From Rhodococcus sp. 14-1411-2a (lineage in GTDB: Bacteria > Actinomycetota > Actinomycetes > Mycobacteriales > Mycobacteriaceae): DNA of 64,000 nucleotides. The DNA lies in NCBI RefSeq assembly GCF_002259485.1, contig NZ_NPGA01000019.1, positions 470,404 through 534,403 of the forward strand. The letters run 5' to 3'. The notes beneath the pieces were generated by a model. It did not search any database. It saw only the letters and a list, made by a program, of their open reading frames with translations, and had not been told where the DNA came from. Positions 7,846-17,265 of this stretch are shown one piece after another; position 1 is the first letter of the stretch, and each line of letters begins with the position of its first letter. The translations under genes were made by a program, and so were the position numbers.

Positions 7846-8018
7846 TCGGCCGGCGAAAGCTACGGCCACGTAAAACTTCGACTCTCTAGGTCACAGTCAG
7901 GTCACGAGCGTCGTTCTAGGCCTTGCGAATCGGCTCCGAGCATTAGCGTCTGACCCACACGTGAGCCACATGTAACTCAGGTGCGCTTCATCGACGAGCA
8001 ATTTCAAGGAGAACCTAG

Positions 8019-9353
8019 ATGGCAATTCGGACCTATGTCCGCACGGCTGCGGTGCTGAGCGTTACCTCGCTCGCACTGTTCGGCTGTTCGTCGAGCGACG
8101 ACTCGGGCTCGACCGACTCCACCAGTGCCAGCGGCGGCACTGCAGCCGCGGAAACGACCGTCTCCACCGACTGCACGCCCGAGCAGGCCACTGCCGGGGC
8201 AACCCCGGACACGGCCCCGCTGGTGGTGGGAACCCTTCTCCCCGAGACCGGAACCCTGGCCTTCCTCGGCCCGCCCGAAGTTGCCGGTGTGCAGCTGGCC
8301 GTCAACGACGTCAACGAAGCCGGTGGCGTCCTCGAGCAGCCCGTCACGCTCATCCCCGGTGACTCGGGCGACACGACGACCGATACCGCCAACACCACGG
8401 TGGACCGCTTGCTCGCCGGCGGTTCCGACGTCATCGTCGGTGCAGCGTCGTCCTCGGTCTCGCTCAAGGTCATCGACAAGATCGCCAGCGCAGGCGTCGT
8501 GCAGTTCTCGCCGGCCAACACGTCCGATCAGTTCGTCTGCTACCCGGACAAGGGGCAGTACTTCCGTACCGCACCCACCGACGTGCTGCAGGCACAGGCC
8601 CTGTCCCAGCTGATCGCCCAGGACGGTGCGCAGCGCGTCGCCATCCTCGCGCTCAACGACCCGTACGGCACGGGCCTGGCCGCGAACACCGCGGACAACC
8701 TCGAAGAGGCGGGCATCGCGGCGGACCAGATCCAGACCACGATCTACGACCCGAACGCACAGTCGTTCAACGCCGAGGTCGACGGTGTGAAGAACTTCAA
8801 CCCGGACGCCGTGGCCATCATCGGCTTCGAGGAGTCCGCGAAGATCATCACCCGTATGCACGAGATCGGCATCGGACCGTCCGACGGCACGCTGGTCTAC
8901 GGCGTCGACGGCAACATGGGCAACGCCCTCGGTGAGTCGGTCGCAGCGGGTCTGCTGGACACGATGCGCGGCACCACTCCGTTGACCGATGTCGGCACCG
9001 GATTCCAGGATCGTCTCAAGGTCGTCGATCCGGCTCTGGTGGACTTCAACTACGCGGGTGAGTCCTACGACGCAGTGATCATCTCGGCGCTGGCTGCCGA
9101 GCAGGCCAAGTCGACGGCAGGTACCGACATCGCGGCCAACATCAACAGCGTCACCAAGGACGGCACCAAGTGCACCAGCTACGCCGAGTGCCTTCCGCTC
9201 GTCAAGGCCGGAACCGATATCGACTACGACGGAATCACCGGCGCGCTGAACTTCAGTGACGCAGGAGAGCCCGCCACCGGTTCCTACGGCAACCTGGTCT
9301 TCGGACCGGACAACACCCTGACGACGGAAGATTACATCGTCGTCGGTGAGTGA
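8019..9353 (+). CDS. livK: Branched-chain amino-acid-type ABC transporter, substrate-binding lipoprotein
   Basis: A 444-residue periplasmic-binding-protein-like lipoprotein (Peripla_BP_6 / LivK type). The N-terminus is a lipoprotein signal peptide with lipobox ALFGC, so Cys23 would be lipidated and the protein anchored outside the membrane. A Ser/Thr/Ala-rich linker follows. The binding domain starts around residue 65 with PLVVGTLLPETGTLAF, and contains IPGDSGD and ASSSVSLKVIDK, the usual ligand-contact regions. AAGGAGAACCTAG precedes ATG 8019. It faces the convergent livFGMH genes, which encode the rest of the transporter, and is separated from them by two strong hairpins. The ligand could be Leu/Ile/Val or another amide or short organic compound. 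Confidence 0.93.
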   Translation: MAIRTYVRTAAVLSVTSLALFGCSSSDDSGSTDSTSASGGTAAAETTVSTDCTPEQATAGATPDTAPLVVGTLLPETGTLAFLGPPEVAGVQLAVNDVNEAGGVLEQPVTLIPGDSGDTTTDTANTTVDRLLAGGSDVIVGAASSSVSLKVIDKIASAGVVQFSPANTSDQFVCYPDKGQYFRTAPTDVLQAQALSQLIAQDGAQRVAILALNDPYGTGLAANTADNLEEAGIAADQIQTTIYDPNAQSFNAEVDGVKNFNPDAVAIIGFEESAKIITRMHEIGIGPSDGTLVYGVDGNMGNALGESVAAGLLDTMRGTTPLTDVGTGFQDRLKVVDPALVDFNYAGESYDAVIISALAAEQAKSTAGTDIAANINSVTKDGTKCTSYAECLPLVKAGTDIDYDGITGALNFSDAGEPATGSYGNLVFGPDNTLTTEDYIVVGE

Positions 9354-9371
9354 TCTGTAACTGTCACACGG

Positions 9372-9412
9372 CCTCTGGGCCCGAGTCCTCGATCAGGACT
9401 CGGGCCCAGAGG
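9372..9412 (+). terminator. Transcription terminator after livK
   Basis: A perfect 18-bp stem (arms 9372-9389 and 9395-9412) with a five-base loop lies 18 bases after the livK stop. Only a weak T-run follows, as is usual in high-GC actinobacteria. Confidence 0.75.
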
Positions 9413-9440
9413 TCTTCGTAGGTGTCACACGTTCGACGGC

Positions 9441-9486
9441 AACGACGACGGCCCCGGTTCGATGTCGAACCGGGGCCGTCGTCGTT
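9441..9486. terminator. Terminator between livK and livF
   Basis: A second very strong inverted repeat, with arms of about 20 bases centred at 9463-9464. It sits 10 bases from the livF stop and most likely ends transcription of the livHMGF operon arriving from the right. Being symmetrical it may work in both directions. Confidence 0.75.
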
Positions 9487-9496
9487 TGCCGAGCAG

Positions 9497-10297
9497 CTAC
9501 TTCTTCTCTTTGCTTCCCGCCAGTGTGCCGAGGTACAGCTCGATCACCTTCGGGTCGTTCATCAATGCCGGACCGGTGTCGGTGTAGGCGTTGCGGCCCT
9601 GATCGAGTACGTAGCCACGGTCGCAGATCTGGAGGCAGCGACGAGCGTTCTGCTCGACCATGATGATCGAGACGCCCGCTGCATTGATCTTCTTGCAGCG
9701 GATGAACACCTCGTCCTGGAACATCGGAGACAATCCGGCCGACGGCTCGTCGAGCAGCAGTACCGACGGCTCCATCATCAGTGCGCGTCCCATGGCGACC
9801 ATCTGTCGTTCGCCGCCGGACAGCGCGCCTGCTTTGACCTTCTTGCGCTCGCCGAGCAGCGGGAACAGCTCGCTGACGAACTCGAAACGCTCACCGAACT
9901 TCTTGGGACGCAGATAGATTCCCATCTCGAGGTTCTCTTCGATGGTGAGTGACGGGAACACGTTCTGCGTCTGCGGAACGTAGCCGACTCCCTTGGTGAC
10001 CAACACATGCGCTTCTGCGGAGGTGATGTTGTCGCCGCGCAGTTTGACGCTGCCCTCACGGACGGCGACCAGACCGAACAGGGTCTTGAGGAGAGTCGAC
10101 TTCCCGGCACCGTTGGGTCCGATGATGCCGACGATCTCGCCGTCGTTGAGAAAGAAGTTGCACTCGCTGAGGATGTTGACACCGGGGATGTATCCGGCCA
10201 CCAACCCGTCCGCGCGCAGCAGTGCACCTTCGGCGAGTCGAGCATGTTCCTCGGGTGTCGCGGCGAATTCCGCCGGCGTCAATGTTTGTTCGCTCAT
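9497..10297 (-). CDS. livF: ABC transporter ATP-binding protein, LivF type
   Basis: One of the two cytoplasmic ATPases that power the branched-chain amino-acid-type importer. It is 266 residues. It has Walker A GPNGAGKST, signature LSGGERQMVAMGRAL, Walker B VLLLDEPSAGLSP and the switch region MVEQNAR. The stretch VPQTQNVFPSLTIEENLEMG and the ending DPKVIELYLG are characteristic of LivF. It has about 25 extra residues at the N-terminus compared with E. coli LivF. The ATG overlaps the livG stop by four bases, so the two are translationally coupled. It is the last gene of the operon and is followed by a strong terminator. Confidence 0.94.
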   Translation of the reverse strand: MSEQTLTPAEFAATPEEHARLAEGALLRADGLVAGYIPGVNILSECNFFLNDGEIVGIIGPNGAGKSTLLKTLFGLVAVREGSVKLRGDNITSAEAHVLVTKGVGYVPQTQNVFPSLTIEENLEMGIYLRPKKFGERFEFVSELFPLLGERKKVKAGALSGGERQMVAMGRALMMEPSVLLLDEPSAGLSPMFQDEVFIRCKKINAAGVSIIMVEQNARRCLQICDRGYVLDQGRNAYTDTGPALMNDPKVIELYLGTLAGSKEKK

Positions 10298-11391
10298 CGG
10301 TCGTCCTCCTTGGCCCGGTGCGAGCCGCCTTCGGTGCCGTCGGTTGCGATCGGGCGGGCGAACTCCGGCTCCGAGAGGTCGCCTCCCGCTTCGAGTTCCT
10401 CGGCCTCGGCCTTCTTCAGTGCCTCCGCCAGCTCCGCTGTGGCACCGACCGGATTGCCGTCGGCATCGAACTCGAGAGCCTGATCGTGATGGCTACCGAG
10501 ATACGCGTCGACGACGGCTCCGTTGTTGGAGAGCTCCTCGGGGGTGGACTCGGCAATGATGCTGCCTTGAGCCATCACCACCACCCAGTCACTGATGTTG
10601 CGGATGACGTCCATGTCGTGCTCGACGAACACCACCGTCATACCGTCGTCGCGAAGCGACTTGATGTGCCCCAGAAGTGACTGCGTCAGAGCCGGATTGA
10701 CCCCGGCCATGGGCTCGTCGAGCATGACCACCGACGGATCGGTCATCAACGCACGCGCCATCTCCAGCAGCTTGCGCTGGCCGCCGGACAACGAGCCGGC
10801 GAGGTCGTCGGCCTTGGCGTCGAGCTTGAAGCGGCCCAGTAGCTCGTAGGCGCGTTCGGTGATCTGACGTTCCTGGGCCTTCCACGTCCACGGCATGAAG
10901 GTGTTGATCATGCGCTCACCGCGCTGACCCGTCGCACCCAGCCGAACATTGTCCAGCACAGTCAGTTTCGACAGCGCCTTGGTCAACTGGAACGTGCGCA
11001 CCACACCTTTGCGGGCCACCTGGTGCGGATGCATCCGGCCCAGTTCCTGACCGTCCATCGACCAGGTTCCCGTGTCGGGTCGATCGAATCCCGTGAGCAG
11101 GTTGAACAGGGTGGTCTTGCCTGCGCCGTTGGGCCCGATCAGTCCGGTGATGCAGCCCCGCTGAATCTCGAGGTGCGCCACGTCGACGGCCTTGAGGCCA
11201 CCGAAGGTGCGCGAGACGCCGTCGACGACCATCGTGGCGTCCGGTTTCGGTGCGCCGGGTTCGTTGGGAACACCGGCGAACAGGGCGGCGCGTTGATCGC
11301 TCGACAACGCCTGCGCAGCGCGTGATTCGAGTGTGCTTGCTTTCTTGCTCGGTGCGGCCGTTGCAGCAGCATCCTTGCTCGGGTCAGGCAT
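10294..11391 (-). CDS. livG: ABC transporter ATP-binding protein, LivG type
   Basis: The second ATPase of the importer, 365 residues. An N-terminal extension of about 50 residues (Lys/Ala-rich, TAAPSKKASTLESRAAQAL) precedes the ABC domain. That domain has Walker A GPNGAGKTTLFNLLTG, signature LSGGQRKLLEMARALM, Walker B VVMLDEPMAGVNP, and VEHDMDVI. The LivG-specific insert with VVRTFQLTKALSKLTVLDNV is present. A C-terminal tail of about 60 residues (after VDAYLGSHHDQALEF) is acidic and probably disordered. Both tails are longer than in E. coli LivG (255 residues). It overlaps livM and livF at its two ends. Confidence 0.94.
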   Translation of the reverse strand: MPDPSKDAAATAAPSKKASTLESRAAQALSSDQRAALFAGVPNEPGAPKPDATMVVDGVSRTFGGLKAVDVAHLEIQRGCITGLIGPNGAGKTTLFNLLTGFDRPDTGTWSMDGQELGRMHPHQVARKGVVRTFQLTKALSKLTVLDNVRLGATGQRGERMINTFMPWTWKAQERQITERAYELLGRFKLDAKADDLAGSLSGGQRKLLEMARALMTDPSVVMLDEPMAGVNPALTQSLLGHIKSLRDDGMTVVFVEHDMDVIRNISDWVVVMAQGSIIAESTPEELSNNGAVVDAYLGSHHDQALEFDADGNPVGATAELAEALKKAEAEELEAGGDLSEPEFARPIATDGTEGGSHRAKEDDR

Positions 11392-12373
11392 TGAGTTGAA
11401 CCTCTCGCTTGTTGCCGAGAATGCCCTGAGGTCTGAACACCATCAAGACGGCGATCAGGATTCCCAGGAGCACGAATCGCGTGGCACCGACCTGAGCGCC
11501 GGTGAGATTGAGCACCGGGTCGTCGCCGGAGATCAGTTGCCGCAGAATCGCATCGGGAATGGACAGCAGGAACCAGAAGAGCATCGCGCCCAGTACCGGG
11601 CCGAACACTGTTGCCGCCCCACCGAGAATCAGTGCGCCGAAGGCGAAGAACGTCTGCGCCGTCGAGTAGAAGTCCGGGTTGATGGATTGGGTCTGCAGTG
11701 CGTTGAACACACCGCCCATACCGCCGATGACGCCACCGAGAACCAGTGCCTGCATCTTGTAGACGAAGACGTTCTTGCCCAGGGAACGGGCTGCGTCCTC
11801 GTCCTCACGGACAGCCTTGAGGACGCGTCCCCACGGGCTGTGCGTCAGCAGGTAGACCACGCCGCACAGCAGCAGGACCAGCGTCCAGCCGACGAGCATG
11901 GCCCACAGATCGTTGCCGAGGAACCGCACGCCGATGAATTCGTAGGACTTACCACCCTCGAACGGGCTCATACTGGTGAACGGGCCGGCGAAGCCGGTGA
12001 TGCCGTTGGTGGATTTGGTCACCGAATCCGTTGCGGTGGACCGAAACACCAATCGGAGAATTTCCGAGGCGGCGATGGTGACGATCGCGAGATAGTCGGC
12101 TCGCAGTCGCAGCGTCGGAATGCCGAGAACCAGGGCCAGTAACCCGGCTGCAGCGAGGCCGACCAGAATGCCCAGCCACAGCGGCTGTTCGTAGGTGATC
12201 GTGGTGATGCCGACGCCGTAGCCGCCGAGCAGTGCGAAGCCGATCTGACCGAAGTTGAGCAGTCCGGCGTAACCGAAGTGCAGGTTCAGGCCGATGGCGA
12301 GTAGAGCGTAGAAGATGGCCGACGGGCCGACCAGCTGAGCGAGTGAGATCTGAAGTGCGCCGATGATATCCAT
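11384..12373 (-). CDS. livM: ABC transporter permease, LivM type
   Basis: A 329-residue polytopic inner-membrane permease with about eight to ten hydrophobic segments. It carries the LivM family features HFGYAGLLNFGQIGFALLGGY near the N-terminus and the cytoplasmic coupling loop SPWGRVLKAVREDEDAARSLG, which contacts the ATPase. The ending FRPQGILG is typical. It pairs with LivH to form the pore. The start ATG 12373 lies seven bases after the livH stop, and its end overlaps livG by eight bases, so the genes form one operon. Confidence 0.94.
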   Translation of the reverse strand: MDIIGALQISLAQLVGPSAIFYALLAIGLNLHFGYAGLLNFGQIGFALLGGYGVGITTITYEQPLWLGILVGLAAAGLLALVLGIPTLRLRADYLAIVTIAASEILRLVFRSTATDSVTKSTNGITGFAGPFTSMSPFEGGKSYEFIGVRFLGNDLWAMLVGWTLVLLLCGVVYLLTHSPWGRVLKAVREDEDAARSLGKNVFVYKMQALVLGGVIGGMGGVFNALQTQSINPDFYSTAQTFFAFGALILGGAATVFGPVLGAMLFWFLLSIPDAILRQLISGDDPVLNLTGAQVGATRFVLLGILIAVLMVFRPQGILGNKREVQLNA

Positions 12374-12380
12374 GTGAAGG

Positions 12381-13766
12381 TCACCCGATCCTTTGTCGCG
12401 AGCCGAGGATGCCCTGTGGACGGACGACGAGGATGAGAATCAAGACGAGCAACCCTCCGATGTATTTGAGATCGGGATTGATGACCAGCGTCGACCACTG
12501 CACGAGCAGACCGACGATGACGCAACCGAGGAAGGCGCCGTAGGCCGTTCCCAGTCCACCGAGTGTGATGCCGGCGAACATGAGCAACAGGAGTTTGAAG
12601 CCCATCTCCCACTGGACGCGACCGCCGAGTTCGGAGAGCCCGAACAACACGCCGCCGAGGGCAGCCAGGCCGCCGCCGAGGCACCAGACGAACGTGACCA
12701 CGCGCTCGACGTTGATGCCGGAGGACGCAGCGAGGTCCCGGTTGTCGGCAACCGCACGCATGGCCTTGCCGATCTTGGTGCGCTGCAACATCAGTGCGAC
12801 GCCGACCAGAACGACGATGCTGATGACGATGCAGGCGAGGTTGACGTTGGTGATCGAGAGCGGACCCCAGTTGTTCTCGGTCTGAGCCTGGTAGTCGTCG
12901 AAGGGTTCGGAGCGGTCCGAGAAGAAGATCAGGATGAGATAGCGCAGTGCGATCGCGAGGCCGATCGTCACCACGAGCTGTGCGATGAGGCCGGTCCTTC
13001 GTTTGCGCAACGGCCGCCATATCAGAGCGTTGTTGAGCCAGCCGATCGCGACTCCCACGACGATCGCCAGCAGCGTGGCCGGGATGAGTTGTATCCCGAC
13101 ACTGACGTTGAAGAACCACGCCGCGACGGCACCGAGGGTGACCATCTCTCCGTGCGCGAAGTTCGTCAGACCGGTGGTGCCGAAGATCAGACTCAGTCCG
13201 ACCGCGGCGAGCGCGATGACGAGGCCGAAGCGAAAGCCGTCGACCGTAGTGCGTACGAACTTCTCGTAGAACGGAATGCTGGTGGCGGTTCTGGCCTCGC
13301 CGAACGAGAAGATGACGGTGTTGGAACGCCCGGCCTCCACATCGCGCTGGACCTCGCCCTGAACGCTGACGCCGTCGGGGAGCGTTTCCTGGACCACCTG
13401 GAATGTGTATGTGCCGGGAGACAATTCGAGGGTCCACCGGCCGCCGGTTTCACTGGTGGTGCGGGCGACTTCGGAGCCGGACGCGTCCAGCGCCGCGACA
13501 TCGACGCCGATGAGTCTTTCGCCACCGTTGTTGAGAGATCCGGCGACGCTGACCGCGTCCGCAGGCGGTGCCTGTTCGGCGCTGGTCCCCGGTGCTGCCG
13601 GGGGAGTGGGGGTAGGTTCCTGGGCCAATGCCGGCGCACTGAACAGCAGCGCGGCAATGGAACTCAGAACGGCGAGTAGGAGTGTTCGCTGGAAGAGCCG
13701 AACGGCAGATCTTGCGCGCAACCTCGGCGGTTGCACCTTTCTGGTCCATCGAACATTTGGAGCCAC
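12381..13766 (-). CDS. livH: ABC transporter permease LivH with exported N-terminal domain
   Basis: A permease of the importer, 461 residues from the GTG at 13766, where E. coli LivH has about 308. The start is set by GGAGG six bases upstream; frames open further upstream have no such site. Residues 1-48 look like a signal peptide with cleavage after APALA. Residues 49-70 are a Pro/Thr-rich linker. Residues 70-155 form a beta-rich domain resembling carboxypeptidase-regulatory / Ig-like folds (SVAGSLNNGGERLIGVDV, GRWTLELSPGTYTFQVV). The true permease starts near 165 with the LivH motif GTTGLTNFAHGEM, includes the coupling loop KIGKAMRAVADNRDLAASSG, and ends in VRPQGILG. It is the first gene of livHMGF. 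Confidence 0.9.
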   Translation of the reverse strand: MAPNVRWTRKVQPPRLRARSAVRLFQRTLLLAVLSSIAALLFSAPALAQEPTPTPPAAPGTSAEQAPPADAVSVAGSLNNGGERLIGVDVAALDASGSEVARTTSETGGRWTLELSPGTYTFQVVQETLPDGVSVQGEVQRDVEAGRSNTVIFSFGEARTATSIPFYEKFVRTTVDGFRFGLVIALAAVGLSLIFGTTGLTNFAHGEMVTLGAVAAWFFNVSVGIQLIPATLLAIVVGVAIGWLNNALIWRPLRKRRTGLIAQLVVTIGLAIALRYLILIFFSDRSEPFDDYQAQTENNWGPLSITNVNLACIVISIVVLVGVALMLQRTKIGKAMRAVADNRDLAASSGINVERVVTFVWCLGGGLAALGGVLFGLSELGGRVQWEMGFKLLLLMFAGITLGGLGTAYGAFLGCVIVGLLVQWSTLVINPDLKYIGGLLVLILILVVRPQGILGSRQRIG

Positions 13767-13967
13767 GCACGTCCTCCGGACGGTTGTCGTTGAGTCACGG
13801 GTTGGGGATTTACTGCAATTGTCGGACTCTATCCGCTGAAACGACGCAAAATCGGCGACTGAGATTTCCGGAAAGTATCGGTTGTGTTTCGCGGTGCACG
13901 ACGCGCGCCGTGAGAGCGATCGCGTCGCGGCGCCTGCATCCGGCTTCGAGTTGTCGGACCCGCTCCC

Positions 13968-13973
13968 TAGACT
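13968..13973 (+). promoter_or_regulatory. Candidate -10 box of polA (leaderless transcript)
   Basis: TAGACT ends eight bases before the polA GTG, and no Shine-Dalgarno sequence precedes that GTG. This suggests that transcription starts at or very near the start codon. No convincing -35 box is seen. Confidence 0.45.
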
Positions 13974-13981
13974 GGTCAACC

Positions 13982-16723
13982 GTGAGCCCAGTAACGGAGA
14001 AAAGTGCAGCGCCCGCAGCCGATACCGACGCGAAGGCGGGCGGGGAGCGGCCCACGTTGCTGCTCATCGACGGCCACTCGATGGCGTTCCGTGCCTTCTT
14101 CGCGTTGCCTGCGGACAACTTCAAGACCACCAGCGGTCAGTCCACCAACGCCGTGTACGGGTTCACCTCGATGTTGATCAATCTGCTGCGGGACGAGAAA
14201 CCGACGCACATCGCGGCGGCGTTCGACGTCTCGCGGCAGACCTTCCGCGCCGAGCGGTTCCCCGAGTACAAGGCCAACCGCAGCAAGACCCCGGACGAGT
14301 TCGCCGGCCAGGTCGACATCACCAAGGACGTACTCGGGGCCATGGGTATTCCGGTGATGGCAGAGGCCGGCTTCGAGGCGGACGACATCATCGCCACTCT
14401 GGTGACCCAGGCAGAGGCGCTCGGCTACCGCGTCCTGGTGGTCACCGGCGACCGCGATGCGCTGCAGCTCGTGACCGACAACGTCACGGTGTTGTATCCG
14501 CGCAAGGGCGTCTCGGATCTGACTCGGTTCACTCCCGACGAGGTCGCCACCAAGTACGGGTTGACGCCGTCGCAGTACCCTGACTTCGCGGCCCTGCGCG
14601 GAGACCCGAGCGACAACCTTCCTGGCATTCCTGGTGTCGGCGAGAAGACGGCGACCAAGTGGATCATCGAATACGGTTCCCTCACCGCCCTTGTCGACAA
14701 CGTGGACAAGGTCAAGGGCAAGGTGGGAGATGCACTGCGCGCCAACCTGTCGAGCGTGGTGCTCAACCGCGAGCTCACCGAGATGGTCCGAGATGTGCCG
14801 TTGCCCTACACCCCCGATCAGCTCGAACTCGCTCCGTGGGACCGCGAGAAGATCCACGCCTTGTTCGACGACCTGGAGTTCCGCATTCTGCGGGACCGGT
14901 TGTTCGAGACACTCGCGTCGGTCGAACCCGAGGCGGAGGAAGGGTTCGACGTCCGCGGCGGCATCGTCGCACCGGGTGAACTGGCCGCATGGCTCGCGGA
15001 ACACGCAGCCGACGGCAGGCGTAGTGGGCTGTCGATTCTCGGCCCGCGTCGGCCGTTCGACAGCGATGCGACGTCGGTGGCGATCGCCGCGGCCGACGGC
15101 GAGGGCGCGTTCGTCACGACGACCGCTCTGGACGAATCCGACGAGCAGGCACTCGCGGTCTGGCTCGCAGATGCATCGCAACCCAAGGCTCTGCACGAGG
15201 CCAAGTGGGCTCTGCATGCGGTTCGTGGGCGCGGCTGGACCCTCGGCGGCTTGACCACCGACACCGCGCTGGCGGCGTACCTGGTGCGGCCCGGTCAGCG
15301 ATCGTTCAATCTCGACGACCTGTCGTTGCGCTACCTCAAACGCGAACTCCGGGTGGAGGATGCGGGTGAAGGTCAGATGTCGTTGCTCGATGCCGAGGAC
15401 ACCGCCGATGCGGCGTTCGCGGAGGGAGAGATTCTCAAGGCGCGGGCCGTGATCGACCTGGCCGATGCGTTGGACGCCGAGCTCGCCGCCATCGAGTCGA
15501 CCACCCTGCTCTCCGAGATGGAGCTGCCGCTGCTGACGGTGTTGGCCGATGTCGAGGCAACGGGTATCGCCGTGAACGGTGATCACCTCCGCGCGTTGCA
15601 GTCCGGATTCGCCGCGCAGGTGGACGAGGCCGCGAACTCCGCCTACGGCGTGATCGACAAGCAGATCAACCTCGGATCTCCGAAGCAGTTGCAGGTGGTG
15701 CTGTTCGAGGAACTCGACATGCCCAAGACGAAGAAGACGAAGACCGGGTACACCACCGATGCCGATGCGCTGCAGGGGCTGTTCGAGAAGACCGAGCATC
15801 CGTTCCTGAAATTCCTGCTCGATCACCGGGACGCGACGCGGATGAAGGTGACGGTCGACGGCCTGTTGAAATCCGTCGCCGACGACGGACGCATTCACAC
15901 CACGTTCAACCAGACGGTCGCGGCCACCGGACGACTGTCGTCCACCGAGCCGAACCTGCAGAACATTCCGGTACGCAACGAGGCGGGACGCCACATCCGT
16001 GACGGCTTCGTCGTCGGGGCCGGATACGACACGCTGCTCACTGCCGACTACAGCCAGATCGAAATGCGCATCATGGCGCACGTATCCGGCGACGAAGGTC
16101 TGATCGAGGCGTTCAACACCGGCGAGGATCTGCACAGTTTCGTCGGTGCCCGGGCGTTCGGCGTGCCGATCGAGGAGGTCACCCCCGAACTGCGTCGCCG
16201 GGTCAAGGCGATGTCGTACGGATTGGCATACGGACTCAGCGCATTCGGTCTCGCCGCGCAGCTCAAGATCTCCACCGACGAGGCGAAGCAGCAGATGGAG
16301 GCGTACTTCGCGCGGTTCGGTGGTGTCCGTGACTACCTGCGCAACGCCGTCGAGGAAGCGCGCAAGGTGGGATACACCTCCACGCTGTACGGCAGGCGCC
16401 GCTACCTGCCCGATCTCAACAGCGACAACCGTCAGCGCCGCGAGGTCGCCGAGCGGGCAGCTCTCAACGCCCCGATCCAGGGCACCGCCGCAGACATCAT
16501 CAAGGTCGCGATGATCGACGTGCACCGATCACTGGCGGAGTCGACGCTGAAGTCACGAATGCTGTTGCAGGTCCACGACGAACTGGTGCTCGAGGTCGTC
16601 GAATCCGAGCGTGAGGAAGTCGAAGCGCTCGTACGCGACAAGATGTCCTCGGCCATCGAACTGTCGGTGCCCTTGGAAGTCTCGGTCGGCACCGGCCGCA
16701 GCTGGGATGCCGCTGCGCACTGA
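13982..16723 (+). CDS. polA: DNA polymerase I
   Basis: Fills repair gaps and removes Okazaki primers. It is 913 residues from GTG 13982, close to M. tuberculosis PolA (904). The 5'-3' exonuclease domain (about 24-310) begins LLLIDGHSMAFRAFFALP and has the acidic DRDALQLV and GDPSDNLPGIPGVGEKTA segments. The central 3'-5' exonuclease-like domain (about 325-510) lacks the DxE motif of proofreading enzymes, as in mycobacteria, so it is probably structural only. The polymerase domain has motif A ADYSQIEMRIMAH, motif B RRRVKAMSYGLAYGLSAFG and motif C LQVHDELVLEV. An in-frame extension upstream overlaps the livH promoter region and is not supported. A strong hairpin follows the gene. Confidence 0.97.
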   Translation: MSPVTEKSAAPAADTDAKAGGERPTLLLIDGHSMAFRAFFALPADNFKTTSGQSTNAVYGFTSMLINLLRDEKPTHIAAAFDVSRQTFRAERFPEYKANRSKTPDEFAGQVDITKDVLGAMGIPVMAEAGFEADDIIATLVTQAEALGYRVLVVTGDRDALQLVTDNVTVLYPRKGVSDLTRFTPDEVATKYGLTPSQYPDFAALRGDPSDNLPGIPGVGEKTATKWIIEYGSLTALVDNVDKVKGKVGDALRANLSSVVLNRELTEMVRDVPLPYTPDQLELAPWDREKIHALFDDLEFRILRDRLFETLASVEPEAEEGFDVRGGIVAPGELAAWLAEHAADGRRSGLSILGPRRPFDSDATSVAIAAADGEGAFVTTTALDESDEQALAVWLADASQPKALHEAKWALHAVRGRGWTLGGLTTDTALAAYLVRPGQRSFNLDDLSLRYLKRELRVEDAGEGQMSLLDAEDTADAAFAEGEILKARAVIDLADALDAELAAIESTTLLSEMELPLLTVLADVEATGIAVNGDHLRALQSGFAAQVDEAANSAYGVIDKQINLGSPKQLQVVLFEELDMPKTKKTKTGYTTDADALQGLFEKTEHPFLKFLLDHRDATRMKVTVDGLLKSVADDGRIHTTFNQTVAATGRLSSTEPNLQNIPVRNEAGRHIRDGFVVGAGYDTLLTADYSQIEMRIMAHVSGDEGLIEAFNTGEDLHSFVGARAFGVPIEEVTPELRRRVKAMSYGLAYGLSAFGLAAQLKISTDEAKQQMEAYFARFGGVRDYLRNAVEEARKVGYTSTLYGRRRYLPDLNSDNRQRREVAERAALNAPIQGTAADIIKVAMIDVHRSLAESTLKSRMLLQVHDELVLEVVESEREEVEALVRDKMSSAIELSVPLEVSVGTGRSWDAAAH

Positions 16724-16747
16724 TTCGAGGCCGCGCAGGAAGAACGA

Positions 16748-16785
16748 CGAAGGGCCGCTCACCGAATTCGGTGAGCGGCCCTTCG
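16748..16785. terminator. Bidirectional terminator between polA and trxA
   Basis: A near-perfect palindrome with arms of about 17 bases centred on GAATTC. It sits 24 bases after the polA stop and 22 bases beyond the end of the convergent thioredoxin gene. It can serve both transcripts. Confidence 0.8.
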
Positions 16786-16807
16786 CGTCGTGTGCAGCGG
16801 CGGAAAA

Positions 16808-17179
16808 CTACTCCGCCGCGGGAGCCTGCTCGGCGATCTGCTGGCGCACGACATCCATGTCGAGTGCCTTGATCTGACCGACGAGGTCCTCGAGCGCCGG
16901 CGCAGGCAGTGCACCGGGCTGTGCGTACACCAGAATTCCTTCGCGGAACGCCATGATCGTCGGGATCGACTGGATCTGCGCCGCGGCAGCAAGTCCCTGC
17001 TCGGCCTCGGTGTCCACCTTGGCGTGCACCACGTCGGGGTGCGCGTCGGACGACTTCTCGAACGTCGGCGCGAACTGGCGGCACGGTCCGCACCAGGACG
17101 CCCAGAAATCGACCAACACCACGTCGTTGTTCGTCACGATCTCGTCGAAATTCTGCTGGGTCAAAGTCTGAGTGGCCAC
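16808..17179 (-). CDS. trxA: Thioredoxin
   Basis: A 123-residue cytoplasmic thioredoxin that reduces protein disulfides using electrons from thioredoxin reductase. The active site is WCGPC (Cys30, Cys33) inside VLVDFWASWCGPCRQFAP, and the cis-proline loop is IQSIPTIMAF. It has a slightly longer C-terminal helix than E. coli Trx (109 residues), ending in an Ala/Glu tail. AAAGGGA upstream provides the ribosome-binding site. It stands alone, convergent with polA and co-directional with the GlxA regulator gene, whose start lies about 1.1 kb upstream on the same strand. Confidence 0.95.
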   Translation of the reverse strand: MATQTLTQQNFDEIVTNNDVVLVDFWASWCGPCRQFAPTFEKSSDAHPDVVHAKVDTEAEQGLAAAAQIQSIPTIMAFREGILVYAQPGALPAPALEDLVGQIKALDMDVVRQQIAEQAPAAE

Positions 17180-17265
17180 GCGGTCCCTTTCGATTGATTG
17201 CGCTTCTGGTGTGTCTCAACGCAGGTATTGACCGGAATCATCCCGGTCGGGTCGGAGCGCCTGTA

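Noticed and set aside
12393..13679. A 428-codon plus-strand frame opposite livH
   Set aside because: Its composition (Asp/Glu/Arg/His runs) is that of a shadow frame, and livH on the other strand has clear permease motifs.
13976..16525. An 849-codon minus-strand frame opposite polA
   Set aside because: Antisense shadow of polA; no start site or motif.
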